From positions 372,001 to 436,000 of the forward strand of contig JAMJFZ010000879.1 in assembly GCA_026225945.1 (NCBI GenBank): 64,000 nucleotides of DNA. The letters run 5' to 3'. Below, piece by piece: positions 12,653 through 22,694 of this stretch (positions within the stretch are counted from its first letter, which is position 1; each line of letters begins with the position of its first letter). The notes beneath the pieces were generated by a model. That model saw only the letters and a list, made by a program, of their open reading frames with translations. It did no database searches and had not been told where the DNA came from. Origin of the DNA: Cricetomys ansorgei (lineage: Eukaryota; Chordata; Mammalia; Rodentia; Nesomyidae). The position numbers and the translations under genes were made by a program.

Positions 12653-13463
12653 TTTTTATTATAATTTTTAAATTTTTTTTGTGATTTTAATATAATTACA
12701 TCATTTCCCCTCTTCCCTTTCTTCCCTCCAACTGCTCCCATGTGTCCACCCTTGCTCTCTTTCAAGTTCATGACCTCTTTAATAGCTGAGGTGGGGGGCA
12801 TTCCCAAAGCTATAAATACAACTGCTAAGTCTATATAATGTTACTCGTATGCATGCTTTCAAGGCTGATCATTTGGTATTGGGTAACCTATTGCTGTGCT
12901 CTTCCCCGGGGAAGACTATTTCTCCCAATCTCAGCATTCCTTAGTTGCTTGGAGTTCTCTGTCTAGGGTTAATGCCTCAATCCTTCTCCATTCCCTGTTA
13001 ACGTGTCTATTGGTGCTACCCTTGTTCAGGTCATGTCCAGGCAGCCATGCTGTTGAGACTTGATGGGGTAGCTTCTCAGACATTTCTAGGAGACAATCTC
13101 ATAGCCAACTTCCTGTTTCTGAGGCTCTTACAGTCTTTCTGCCCCCTGTTCTATGATCCCTGAGCCGTAGGTACAGGCGACGTGTTGTAGATGTATCGGC
13201 TGGAATTGAGCGCCACAATGGTGCATTTTGATCTGTTGTGGTTTTCTGTAACAGTCCGTCTCTTGCAAAGGGAAGTGTCCTTGGTGAAGCATGAGGACTA
13301 CGTGTACCTACAGGTGTAAGGACACATACTCAGAGTGTAGTTAGGGATTGTGCTGGTTTGGTAAGGTGGCAGCCATAGGTTCCCTTCCACGATCCATGAC
13401 TCATTAGTGCCAGGTAGTTGGTTAGGTTTCCAGTACCATGGTTTCCCTCTTGTTGGATAGACC
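12653..13463 (-). mobile_element. LINE-1 3' end (Lx-type 3' UTR), 5'-truncated
   Basis: Reads as the complement of a rodent L1 3' UTR: T-rich left end, then blocks such as TATAATGTTACTCGTATGCA, CTCTTCCCCGGGGAAGACTA and GAAGTGTCCTTGGTGAAGCA. It is bounded by an exact 13-base target duplication, CCCATTCATTTCC, at 12640-12652 and 13464-13476. No open reading frame is retained. Confidence 0.92.
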
Positions 13464-13476
13464 CCCATTCATTTCC

Positions 13477-14271
13477 CAACTCCATCCCCAAAGTGTTCAG
13501 ACGTCTTGGCTGAGCTGTCTCCTCACTCAGGCTACCATGGGAAGCTTTAAGGTTGACCCATCTTCATGTCTGAGTTTATGCTGATGCCTCTGAGAAGCCA
13601 AAAAAAATCACAAGCACCACAGCTGGCCAATTGTTCTGCTCATTTTGGCTCATTGTCACCGACATCTATTAACTAATGGCTGAGGGTTAAGGAAGAAGAC
13701 AAAGTACCTGGATGCAGCCCACAGCATCCAAAAGAGCTCAGCTGACTCGGTTTCATCGCGTTGAGTCAGCGGCCGCTTTCGCTGCTTACAATAACTGGAG
13801 AGTCGGAGGTTTCATTTCAGCCGGTGCTTTCACTGCTCAGAAATCAGTGAGACTATTAAGCTTGACCTTTCCACGCAAACGGTGCCTCGCTTCATCAGCA
13901 CGAACAGCACCTGTCACACTAAGCCTCAAACGCAGATGTTAGCGTATTTCAGGACACTGTGTCTTAAAGTGGTAAAGTAAGTGGTTCGGTGCAGGCTTGG
14001 CAGAAGGGAGCCTAATGATCCAAGTAGGAGAGCTGCTGCGCGGTTCTAGGAACCCGGGGAGCGTGGGCACTGCAGTGTTCTTCTTAGTCCACGCCTGCGT
14101 GGGCCCTCTGATTGCTGGAACGCTGTAGGAACACTGCTGTCCGAAGTCATGCGGAACCAACTGTGCAGAGAGGTTTGCTAAAAACAAACGATCCTGAGCA
14201 CAGTGCGTAGGTCATGCACGGATTCAAGAGTTTAAGGAACTCTGAGTATTTGTTTTTTAAAAAGTCACATG
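13477..14271. other. CpG-dense intergenic stretch without recognised gene
   Basis: Between 13747 and 14219 I count about 27 CpG in 473 bases, close to the number expected without methylation loss. It includes GCGGCCGC at 13769-13776 and an inverted pair of AP-1/MAF-type half sites at 13741-13770. The 76-codon plus-strand frame at 13712-13942 resembles nothing known. Confidence 0.55.
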
Positions 14272-14440
14272 AAGCTGGGCAGTAGTGGCGGCACATGTCT
14301 TTAATCCCAGCACTCGGGAAGCAGAAGTAGGCAGATCTCTGTGAGTTCGAGACCAGCCTGGTTTACAGAGTGAGTTCCAGGACAGCCAGAGTTCCAACAG
14401 AGAAACCCTGACCCCCCCCAACCCCCCCCCAAAAAAAGTC
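14272..14440 (+). mobile_element. B1 SINE
   Basis: AAGCTGGGCAGTAGTGGCGG, AATCCCAGCACTCGGGAAGC, GTTCGAGACCAGCCTGGTTT and GAGAAACCCTGA, with a C/A-rich tail. Well conserved. Confidence 0.95.
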
Positions 14441-14914
14441 ACAAGAAACAAACTCTCCCCTAAGTATTTTCTTTGTCTACCCAACAGATCAAGGGGGAAA
14501 AAATGTGTGTGTGTTTCATCTCAACATAGTAGCAAAATATTGTAACAGAGATAAGCAAAGTACATACCACCAGGAGAGAAGATAAGCCACCAGGGAATTC
14601 ACCGGATCAGCAGAGTAGAGCTAGAAAGTCCATTCAGGTTGGCAGAGCAGGGTTTACAAGATGAGGTAAGGTTTATGCTGGCACTTGTCAGATGAGAAAG
14701 TGTTGGCCCCACAGTGTGGATGTCAGACATTCTAAGCATCAGGAGAGGTGTGGATGAGAATATGCACCCTTTCACTAGATTAAAACGAAGCACTGTTAAT
14801 TCTTATCTGCCATGGACAGAAGTATAGGTGATAATAACTCCAGACATCCTCTCACAAGTGACCTGTGTTATGTTGGAGGTGAGCAAAGTTTAAAGACCTA
14901 ATTCATACGTATAT

Positions 14915-15780
14915 GTATATGTATATCAGGATATTCTATTATAGTTCTTACATTTCTATGAGTATCTGCTGTATATTGAGCATATTCTCCCTTTTCCTTT
15001 CCTGCCACTCCCTGCTCCTTAGCCCTCTCTGTTCCCCTACACAGTTTTACATTTACTTTCATTTAAAATACATACACATGATTTATATGACAATATGAAA
15101 TCTAGAAACCACAGACAAGAGAAAAGAGAGAATATTTATCTTTCTGAGACAGGCACAATTCACTTCACGTAATTGTCTCCAGCTGTATCCATTCTCCAAC
15201 AAATGATATAATTTCATTCTTCTTATGGCTGCAAAAAAAAAATCCCACTGTATATGTTTAATATATTTTTCTTTTCCATTCCTCTGTTGTTGGATACCTA
15301 GATCGGCTTCATAGCTTCACTATTGCGAATAGTGCAGCAATATGGAGTCATAGTTCTTTTTCTTAAAATTAGTAGTTCTTTGAAAACTTCATATAATGTG
15401 TTTTGATAATAATTACCTGCTCCCCTAACCCCTCTCAGGTCCACCTACCTTCCCTACCCATCCAATGCTGTATCTTCTTTTTCTTTTCAACCTTGAAGTC
15501 CAATTTATGCTGTCCATATATTCTTGGATGTACGGTCTTCCCCTGGAGCGTGGTCAGTTTACCTGGGGCCACATTTGACTCTTTCTCTCCTGGTTACCTC
15601 TCAACGAGCTAATTTTCCTTAGTTCCTTGGCTAGAAGTGTTGTTTGGTACCCACCTCCCCTCTCTGTGCTGGGATTTGTCTGTCTGGGCTTGCACAGGTC
15701 TTCATTCTGACACAACCACTGTAAGTTTACATGTACAGCTGTCCTGAGAAGCTTCTATTAGCAGTAGACATTTTACGTAG
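14915..15780 (-). mobile_element. Old LINE-1 3' end
   Basis: Complement of L1 3' sequence: AATTCACTTCACGTAATTGT, TCTCCAGCTGTATCCATTCT, TTGCGAATAGTGCAGCAATA and later CTTGGATGTACGGTCTTCCC. Diverged; ends approximate; no target duplication found. Confidence 0.8.
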
Positions 15781-17010
15781 AGACCCACAGAAACTCTAAA
15801 TGCAGAGAATAAGAGACTGTGGAATGTTCAGCCCTAAATGGGACACCTATACCACACCCCTTCCTCCCAAGGCTCAGAGGGGGCATTACAGCAGAAGAGC
15901 CAGAGGCTGTGGATGATGACAGGGAAACAGTGACCCAGACACAACAAGGCAGTTAGAGACACGTTCTTAAACCTCCTCCAACTTCCTGCTCCTTGTCTAC
16001 TTAGATCCATTATTTTGCATAAGATTTTAGAGTCTCTGTCTGAAGTTGTGATTTAGACATACACAGGCATGACTGATGGACTAAGCAAGTCTACAAAACT
16101 GTGTTTGCTTAAGGTCACCCTTGACCTCTCTGATTCCCGCTCCACACAGATGTGAGGAAGTGAGGAGTCCCAGATGCATGCTCCCACGGCCGTGGACTCA
16201 CCTGCTGCTCTGCCTTCTCCGCCATGATTAACTGTATCCTCTCAAACTGTAAGCCAAGATAAGTCTTTCTCCTCTTAAGTTTTGTCTTGACTGGTCACAG
16301 CAATGAGCGTTGTACCTAATATGGAAAATTGATATTGAAGATGAGGGAGCTTCAGGATTTGTTTGTCTGTTTTTTCTCTGCTCAGTTTTGGTCTGATTTT
16401 TTTTGTTTGTATGCTCCTGTTCTTCCCTTTTGGAATAAGAATGTTTAATTCAAGCTATGGTATACTGGAAGTATAAAAAGTTTTCTTTTAGTTTTAAAAA
16501 GGCTCACAGTGAAGAGATTGCCCTTGGTCTCAGAAAATACACTGGACTTTGGGGTTTTAAAAGTGTTTGAATAAAAACACCCATCTACACAGAACAATGA
16601 TCACATACACCTGATACACATTCACTAAATGAAGATGGATCTTAAAAAGCATCGATGGTGGGCTTCCACTCGCAGCCGTACCAGACACAGTATCACAGAA
16701 CATTTGTAGATTGGGGATGATAGCTCAGCAGCGCACAGGCCGAATGAATTAGTGGAAGAAAAACAGACCTAAAGCAGAGTAACTTCCAAGAGAAAGGAGA
16801 GAGTAACAGCCAGAGCAGTGGGGTGGCCCTGTGAGCAGGGGGTCTGTAAAGACTCAAAGGGCTTCTCTTCATCATTTGGATAGCCATCTGCCTCCCTGGA
16901 TCCACTTGATTATCATTTCTTTCCCGGCGACTAAAAGTAATCTTTATAAAATATTGATCGAGCACCTGGGAGTGCACGCCACGGTCTCCTAAACCCCACA
17001 GCCAATCATG
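15781..17010. other. Intergenic, nothing recognised
   Basis: No repeat or gene can be named. Confidence 0.5.
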
Positions 17011-17340
17011 TGTCTCTATCAGTTTGGGCTGCTATAACAAAGTCCTGCTAACCAAGTGGGCTGCAAATAACAGATTTCTTTCCTCACAGTTCCAGAAGCT
17101 GCAGATGCCAGCATGCCTAGATTCTGATAAAGCCCATCTTCAAAGCTGTAGTTTGGTGACGTCTCGCTACAGCCTCACACGGTAGAAAGAAGATGAGCGT
17201 GTTTTCCGGAGTCATTTTAATAAGATCACTGACTACATGCATAACAATGTCATTCTTGGATCTTATTCACCGCCCAAATGCCCTGACACCTAGAACTATC
17301 ACAGTGGTGGGTCTGTATCCAACATGTGAATCTAGGGGTG
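17011..17340 (+). repeat. Ancient eutherian interspersed repeat, family not named
   Basis: Contains TTTGGGCTGCTATAACAAAG, CCTCACAGTTCCAGAAGCTG and GTCATTTTAATAAGATCACT, blocks shared by a widespread old mammalian repeat group. Also seen at about 36440 and 43205. Confidence 0.55.
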
Positions 17341-17439
17341 ATGGGACTTACTCAGTTCATTACACTGCTTCTAAAGTATATACGGGAAAGGTGAAAGCCA
17401 AAGAGTTTCCGTCTATCCTTCTCTCTTAGGAAACTCTTT

Positions 17440-17545
17440 CCTTAGGCTGAGCATGGTGGCACACGCCCATAATCCTAGCATCTCAGGAGGCTGGGGTAGG
17501 ATTGGCGTTTGAGAGTTCAGGGCCAGCATGCTGGGTTTCAAGAAA
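17440..17545 (+). mobile_element. B1-type SINE fragment
   Basis: GGCTGAGCATGGTGGCACAC and ATAATCCTAGCATCTCAGGA; truncated at the 3' side. Confidence 0.7.
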
Positions 17546-17994
17546 CTCTTCTGTTTCCAGTTATCTGACTTCCCAGGATAGGAAGGGTTTAGGGTAAATC
17601 TTATACCTTGAGTTGGGCGAGTTATAATCATATCCAGGTAGTCTTATCTAATATCGAACTGGGGGCTGCTTATATGGACAAGAGAATAAAATGAAAGAGA
17701 GCCCAGATAACTTAAAGCATAAATTGACTCAGAGATAATTTACTGTTGCAGCAAAGATCACAGAGCTGACCTGAAGTAAAATTCAGCAGCTCATATTTAA
17801 AAGAAACACAGCAGCATGGAGATTGCCCACAGAATTAGGAGGCGCTATGGTGGACATTGCTTTGGGAAATTGGTCTACAGAGAAAAATGATTGGTAGTTA
17901 TTTCTGTAGCTCTCAATTCAGTGTGAAATGAAGACTGTCCTGTTCATGAGTTGGGGGGACAGGCAGGTGGAAACAAGAGAAAGGGTCTGTGATG
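17546..17994. other. Intergenic, nothing recognised
   Basis: No gene, repeat or motif can be supported here. Confidence 0.5.
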
Positions 17995-18017
17995 GTTATT
18001 ATTATTATTATTATTAA
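17995..18017. repeat. (ATT)n microsatellite
   Basis: TTATT repeats at the left edge of the L1 fragment, probably grown from its poly-A end. Confidence 0.9.
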
Positions 18018-18985
18018 TTTACTCTTCTTTCATACAGTACATCCTGATCTGTTCCCCAGCATCCATTCCACCCCTTTCCCCCTCTCCTCTTACTTCTAGG
18101 GCTATCAGCCAGACATGGTGCAACAAGATACAATAAGACTAGGTACAAATTCTCATATGGAGACTGGATACTGCAACCCAACAGGAAGAAAAGGGTCCCA
18201 AGAGCAGGCAATAGGGTCAGAGGTACTCCCACTCTGTTAGCCATCCCATAAAAACACCATGCTAACAACCATAACATACAGTGGGGAACCTAGTGCAGAC
18301 CCGTGCGGGCTCTGTGATTGCTGCCTCTGTCTCTGTTGGCTCCTATGAGCACTGCTTAGATGATTCTGTGGGCCGTGTTCTCCTGATAAACTCAACCCCT
18401 CTGGTTCTTATAATTCTTTTTCCTCCTCTTCCATAGGGTTCCTTGAACTCTGCTGAGAAGGGAGCCAATGGAGATCTCTGATTGGACTCTCCACCTAATA
18501 TTTGGCTGTGGGACTCTGCACTACTCCCATTAGCTTCTGGAGGGAGCCTCTCTGGTGATGACTGGGCTATGGCACCGATCTATAAGTACTGCAGAATATC
18601 ATTAGGAATAATTTTAATATTTTATTTATTTATTTAGTGCCAGTTGTGTTTGTCTCAACCCTAGGCTATCCAGCCTCCAGTTCCTGGCCATCCAGGCAGT
18701 GTCAGGCTTGGGGTTTCATGGTGGGCTCTCAAGGTAGACCAGTCATTGGTTGGCCACTCCCCTTAGTTCTGCACCATCATTGCTCCAGTTCATCTTGCGG
18801 GAAGGAGAGATTATAGGTTGAAGATGTTGTGGTTGGGTTGGTGACCCAATCCCATCCCTGGAAGCCTCACCTGGTTACAGAAGATGATTGGTTCAGGCTC
18901 CGTATCCTTCATTATTAGGAGGCTTCGCAATGGTCAGCCTCATAAATTCCATGGGGGTTCCATTGTACTAGGTTTCCACATCTCC
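18018..18985 (-). mobile_element. LINE-1 3' end, rodent type
   Basis: Complement of an L1 3' UTR of a different subfamily from that at 12653: GATGATTCTGTGGGCCGTGT, TTCCTCCTCTTCCATAGGGT, GGCACCGATCTATAAGTACT and CAGGCAGTGTCAGGCTTGGG are typical blocks. Right limit approximate. Confidence 0.85.
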
Positions 18986-19209
18986 TCCAAAATGCCCCTC
19001 AATTCCTGAAACCCAGGCAGGTACAGAGGCTGTTTGCAATCCCCATACTCAGAAGGCAGAGACAATGATTTCTAAGGCAAGCTGTGGTTGGACTAACCAG
19101 AATTGGTTCAGAGGGAGACCTTGTTTAATTAATGAAACGGTGAGTGATCAAGAAAGATGCCTGACATCCACTTTAGTATTTCACATATCTGCATATATAT
19201 GAGTCCATA

Positions 19210-19260
19210 CACCACACACACATACACACACACACTCATACACACACACACACACACATA
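19210..19260. repeat. (CA)n microsatellite, imperfect
   Basis: AC runs with AT and CT interruptions. Confidence 0.95.
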
Positions 19261-19261
19261 C

Positions 19262-19340
19262 GATTCCAGATGTAATTCATTGGTAAAATGCTTACCTAGA
19301 ATGCATGAGGCCCTGAGTTTAGTCCCAAGCATAGCCAAAG
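19262..19340 (+). mobile_element. ID-type SINE
   Basis: TGTAATTCATTGGTAAAATG and TGAGGCCCTGAGTTTAGTCC follow the ID/tRNA-Ala pattern. It sits between a CA and a TG array. Confidence 0.7.
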
Positions 19341-19383
19341 GGAAAAAAACAACAAAGAATAAGATAGTTCAAAATTGTTTAAA

Positions 19384-19436
19384 TGTGTGTGTGTGTGTGT
19401 GTATGTGTGTGTGTGTGTGTGAGCGCGCATGTGTGA
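19384..19436. repeat. (TG)n microsatellite, imperfect
   Basis: TG runs with one TATG break and a GCGCGC end. Confidence 0.95.
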
Positions 19437-19497
19437 GATGGTATTTGAAAGCAAAAAATTAGTTTTCTTAATAAAAAAATAACATTTTGATATTGAA

Positions 19498-19581
19498 GAG
19501 ATTGCTTAGTGACTAAGAGCAATTTTTGCTCTTGCTGAGGATCACAGTTTGATTCTCAGAACCATGTCATGGCTCACAACT
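19498..19581 (+). mobile_element. B3 SINE, 5' part (interrupted by LTR)
   Basis: tRNA-like head: GATTGCTTAGTGACTAAGAG, GTTTGATTCTCAGAACCATG, GGCTCACAACTGCCTG. The element stops here and resumes at 19912 after an LTR insertion. Confidence 0.85.
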
Positions 19582-19587
19582 GCCTGT

Positions 19588-19905
19588 TGTTGTGGAAGTT
19601 TATTTTCAGTTCTGTATAAACAATCATTTTGTGCACTGTTGGGTGAGGGGCTGCCTAGGTCTTGGCATTTTGTATTGTCTGCAGGTGTTGGATTTATGTA
19701 GGGGATGTTTGCTCATGATCTGCATGTCCTACCTTAGGAGTTCTAAATCAATAAAAACACCTGAGCTCAGACACTCAGGGTTCCACTATTGAGTATGGCA
19801 CCTGCCATGATGGTGGCTCCCTCTGCTGAGATCTGGAAAGGTTTGTACCCATGAAAATGCCTCTGTCTCTTCCTTGCTGAGCCCACACAGTGGCTAACTA
19901 CAACA
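19588..19905 (+). mobile_element. Solo LTR (ERV2/ERVK-like) inserted in a B3 SINE
   Basis: 318 bases starting TGTTGTGGAAG and ending CTACAACA. It has a TATA-like GTATAAA near 19614 and AATAAA at 19750-19755. It is flanked by an exact 6-base duplication, GCCTGT, at 19582-19587 and 19906-19911, the length typical of ERVK-type integrases. It carries no coding sequence. It resembles the BGLII group as I remember it, but that name is unverified. Confidence 0.82.
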
Positions 19906-19911
19906 GCCTGT

Positions 19912-20045
19912 AACTCCAGTTCCAGGGAATCAGATGCCCTCTTCTAATTTCTGTGGGCACCAGGCATTCACATGGTGCACACACAAGCACAAAAGCAGAC
20001 AAAACACCCATGCACATAAAATAAACACATTAAAATAAAATAAAA
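19912..20045 (+). mobile_element. B3 SINE, 3' part
   Basis: Continues the interrupted element: TAACTCCAGTTCCAGGGAAT, CAGATGCCCTCTTCTAATTT, GTGCACACAC and an A-rich AAATAAA tail. Confidence 0.88.
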
Positions 20046-20939
20046 GCAACATCTAAATGATCTAACAAAAAAGTATGCTGCTAAATATGATCTAATATAA
20101 AGTATGCTGTCAAATGTTTTTATGCACGTACAGCATTTTGTAGATGCTGTCTCTTGATGCTGGGGCAGATAGTATCAAACAGTGCTGGATGTGTAGAGTT
20201 TTCAAAGGAGAAGGCTATAGATGGGAAATGAGACAAGAAAGCAAGGCCAGGAAGGTTGAGAGGAAGAAAGGAGTCATCTTAGGTTGTTACTCGCCAGTCC
20301 CTCAAAAAAAAAAAAAAAAAAAATTTAGGTAAAGTGGAAACCCCAGAATGTGCTGACATGAGAATGAATGAATGAAGACAGTCAAATACTGAACAAAGGA
20401 CTTCAGGAAGGGAATGAGCAATCTGTGGAACTGACTGTCCTGCTTATCTGCCCAGTGTGCATTGGGTCCCTCTCTGCCCTTTCTGCTGACATACACCTCA
20501 CATTCCTCTCTGCAAAATCCTCTATCCAAAAGAACTGCAGCTGCTGGTGTATGCTCGGTTACGGGTGTATGTTCAGAGCTGATTCCCCCAAGACTGTCTC
20601 TAGGCACTGAGGAATTTCTCACTGGCGACCAGAGAAAGCCTCAGGAACCACTGGGAATCAGAGACCAGAAGAAGCTTCCTAAGGAAAGGTTAGCTGTCTC
20701 TGGCTGCAGTCTAAGTCCTGCTGTAGCGCACACTAGGTCAAGTCTTCCTGCTAGCAAACTCTTTATAGTACCAAGTGAAATAGTCCCCAAGTGAAATACT
20801 CCCCCCCCCCCCACCACCACCACAAAAGCCACCACAGCATATCCACACAGGCCAGTCCTGTGAGCGCTAACGTGACCCACTGGATAGATCCAGGGCCACT
20901 GCCATTCCTCAACTTTCTTTTGCCTTCTTCTCACTTGGT
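20046..20939. other. Intergenic, mostly unassigned
   Basis: Contains a poly-A run at 20303-20323 and a C10 plus (CCA)n run at about 20802-20822. No gene recognised. Confidence 0.5.
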
Positions 20940-21185
20940 TCTTCCACCTTATTTGCTTGTTTGTTTTTCTTTTGAAACAGGGATTCACATAGCCCAGGCT
21001 GGCCTCAAATTCACCAGGTAGATAAGGGTAGCCTTGTACTTCCGATTTGTCTGCCTCTAACTCCTCAATGCTGGGATTACAGGCACATCACCATGCAGGG
21101 TTTTATGTGGAGCTGGTGATGGAACCCAGGACTTTGAGCAAGCTTGCAACAGCCCCCAATCCCTCTTCCATAGACAATCCTTCTT
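20940..21185 (-). mobile_element. B4-type SINE (B1 plus ID-like part)
   Basis: B1-like complement (GAAACAGGGATTCACATAGC, GCTGGGATTACAGGCACATC) joined to an ID-like complement (GATGGAACCCAGGACTTTGA). Confidence 0.75.
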
Positions 21186-21237
21186 CCGTAGAATGGTACC
21201 AAACTAAGATCAAGAGAGACTGGTTTGTTTGGCTTTA

Positions 21238-21415
21238 ATTTTTATTTTATTTATTGATTAATTGATTTTTCAAGACAAGGTTTCTCTGTTGTAACTCTAC
21301 CTGTCCTGGAACTCACTCTGTGGACCAGGCTGACCTCAATCAAACTCAGAGATCCGTCTTCCTCTGCCTCCCAAGTACTGGGATTAAAGGCATGTGCCAC
21401 CACCGCCCGGCTTTT
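21238..21415 (-). mobile_element. B1 SINE
   Basis: Complement orientation with a T-rich left end, CAAGGTTTCTCTGTTGTAAC, CCTGTCCTGGAACTCACTCT and GGGATTAAAGGCATGTGCCA. It ends about 450 bases upstream of the DAPP1 start codon. Confidence 0.95.
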
Positions 21416-21599
21416 TTAACCCACTCTAAAGACGTTTCTGATGTAGAAGTCCCCTTGGTGTTCCTTGGGCTGCTGTATGAGGTGGGTGTGCAAATGCACC
21501 CTCCTCTACAAACCACAGGCAAACAGCACTAAGCTACAGTTTGGCCTCCTACGGAGAATTTGAACTAACAGTCCGATCCTGGGTGGGTGGTCTTTCTGT

Positions 21600-21875
21600 T
21601 TCCTTCGGCAAAAACTGACTTGGCGATACAGTGTGGGTGTCGGAGAAGCCGCCCGAGTTTGCACACTTCCTGACTGATAGAACACCCCTGCCCATGCCTT
21701 AGGCTCAGGGTTGCAGTGTCTGTGGGAGGAGCGACCAAGTTTCACTTCCTTGCGAGTCAGAGACTCAGCCACAGCAGGCTCCTGTCTTACTGAGGAGCAG
21801 TGTGTCCAGCTGTGGAGCACATCTCTCTTCCCACAGCACCTGGCAGGGAGTCAGCAATCAGAAGCGAAGGAACGA
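21600..21875 (+). promoter_or_regulatory. DAPP1: DAPP1 proximal promoter and 5' UTR region
   Basis: Inferred because it lies immediately upstream of the first coding exon. No TATA box is seen at a plausible distance. There is a perfect Ets-IRF composite element (GGAANNGAAA, minus strand) at 21740-21749 and an Ets-like core (AGGAAGTG, minus strand) at 21664-21671. An E-box CAGCTG lies in the presumed 5' UTR near 21808. DAPP1 is known to be expressed in B lymphocytes and other haematopoietic cells, where PU.1 with IRF4/IRF8 acts through such elements. The transcription start is not determinable here. Confidence 0.6.
21740..21749 (-). promoter_or_regulatory. Ets-IRF composite element (EICE) match
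   Basis: The plus strand reads TTTCACTTCC; the complement is GGAAGTGAAA, matching GGAANNGAAA at all eight fixed bases. It is about 127 bases upstream of the DAPP1 start codon. Function is inferred from motif and position only. Confidence 0.55.
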
Positions 21876-21976
21876 ATGGGCAGAGCAGAACTACCAGAAG
21901 GGAACATGAATACCAGGGATCCCTCCGAGCTGTGGGGCAGATCCGATGGAGGTGCAGACCTGCTCCAGGACTTAGG
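21876..21976 (+). CDS. DAPP1: DAPP1 coding exon 1 (N-terminal tail)
   Basis: First coding exon of the B-cell adaptor DAPP1/Bam32. It encodes residues 1-33 and the first two bases of Gly34; the peptide opens MGRAELPEGN and ends LLQDLG. This short acidic tail precedes the SH2 domain. The start ATG is the first ATG in its frame after a TAG at 21678-21680, and no ATG in any frame lies between 21740 and it. Its Kozak context is weak at -3 (C) but has G at +4. The exon ends at a consensus donor (GG/GTAAGAG, intron phase 2), and the frame would stop at once if the intron were read through. The 5' UTR is presumably continuous upstream; its cap site cannot be fixed from sequence. Recognition rests on similarity to known DAPP1 proteins and on the exons that follow. 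Confidence 0.93.
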
Positions 21977-22669
21977 GTAAGAGCGCTGCTCCAATGAGTG
22001 TAACTTCCCACTCCCGTGTCAGCGTCCACTTAGATCAGTGAATATTTTTACTATGTCTCTTCCCTCTGCCACCCTGATCCACCTGGCTGCTTTATTGATC
22101 CGTGGGAGCTTCCTTTGGAGGGGCTGGGGCCGATTCACTGTAAAGGGCCGATTCATTGTAAAGGTGTAAGTTGTTTTTCTAAAAGTGAAAACAGATAGAT
22201 TAAGAGAATGTAACAAAAATCAACTGTTGGGCACCCTTTAATCATCGGGCAGAAGTGGGATGTGTAAGTACATGTGCCTGGTTTCTCTGATACTGTGCGG
22301 CTTATCGTTAACAGGAGGCTGAAGAGTTCTAAGCAGTGAAGTGTGTCACTGGTTCCATAAACAGAAAGGCTATACCGCTGTAAGAGGGATTTTTTTTTTT
22401 TAAGAAAAAGAACGAGGAAGTTTGTACAGCAGTCTGGTTTATACGGTTCTTTCTTCTGATGTGAGCTCTTGCATAGATGAATTTCTGAAAAGGCAGCACA
22501 GCCCTTTGGACAGTCCAAGAACAAGATAACAACATTTCTGCTTCATATAGATGAGTTCTGGTTGAGATCACCGGAGCCCATCAGAAGGGAACCTGGTGAT
22601 ACTGACAGAGTAAAGAAGAAAGGACTGCTCAGAGAGGAAGGGGAGAGTTTCCTTGGGAACCGAGCCTTA

Positions 22670-22694
22670 AACACACACACACACACACACACAC
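22670..22694. repeat. (CA)n microsatellite
   Basis: About 12 AC units, uninterrupted. Confidence 0.95.

Noticed and set aside
13712..13942. 76-codon frame in the CpG-dense patch
   Set aside because: No homology recognised, and frames of this length are expected in GC-balanced, CpG-rich DNA.
21681..21875. In-frame N-terminal extension of DAPP1
   Set aside because: The frame is open after a TAG at 21678, but it has no ATG before 21876; a TTG or CTG start is not supported.
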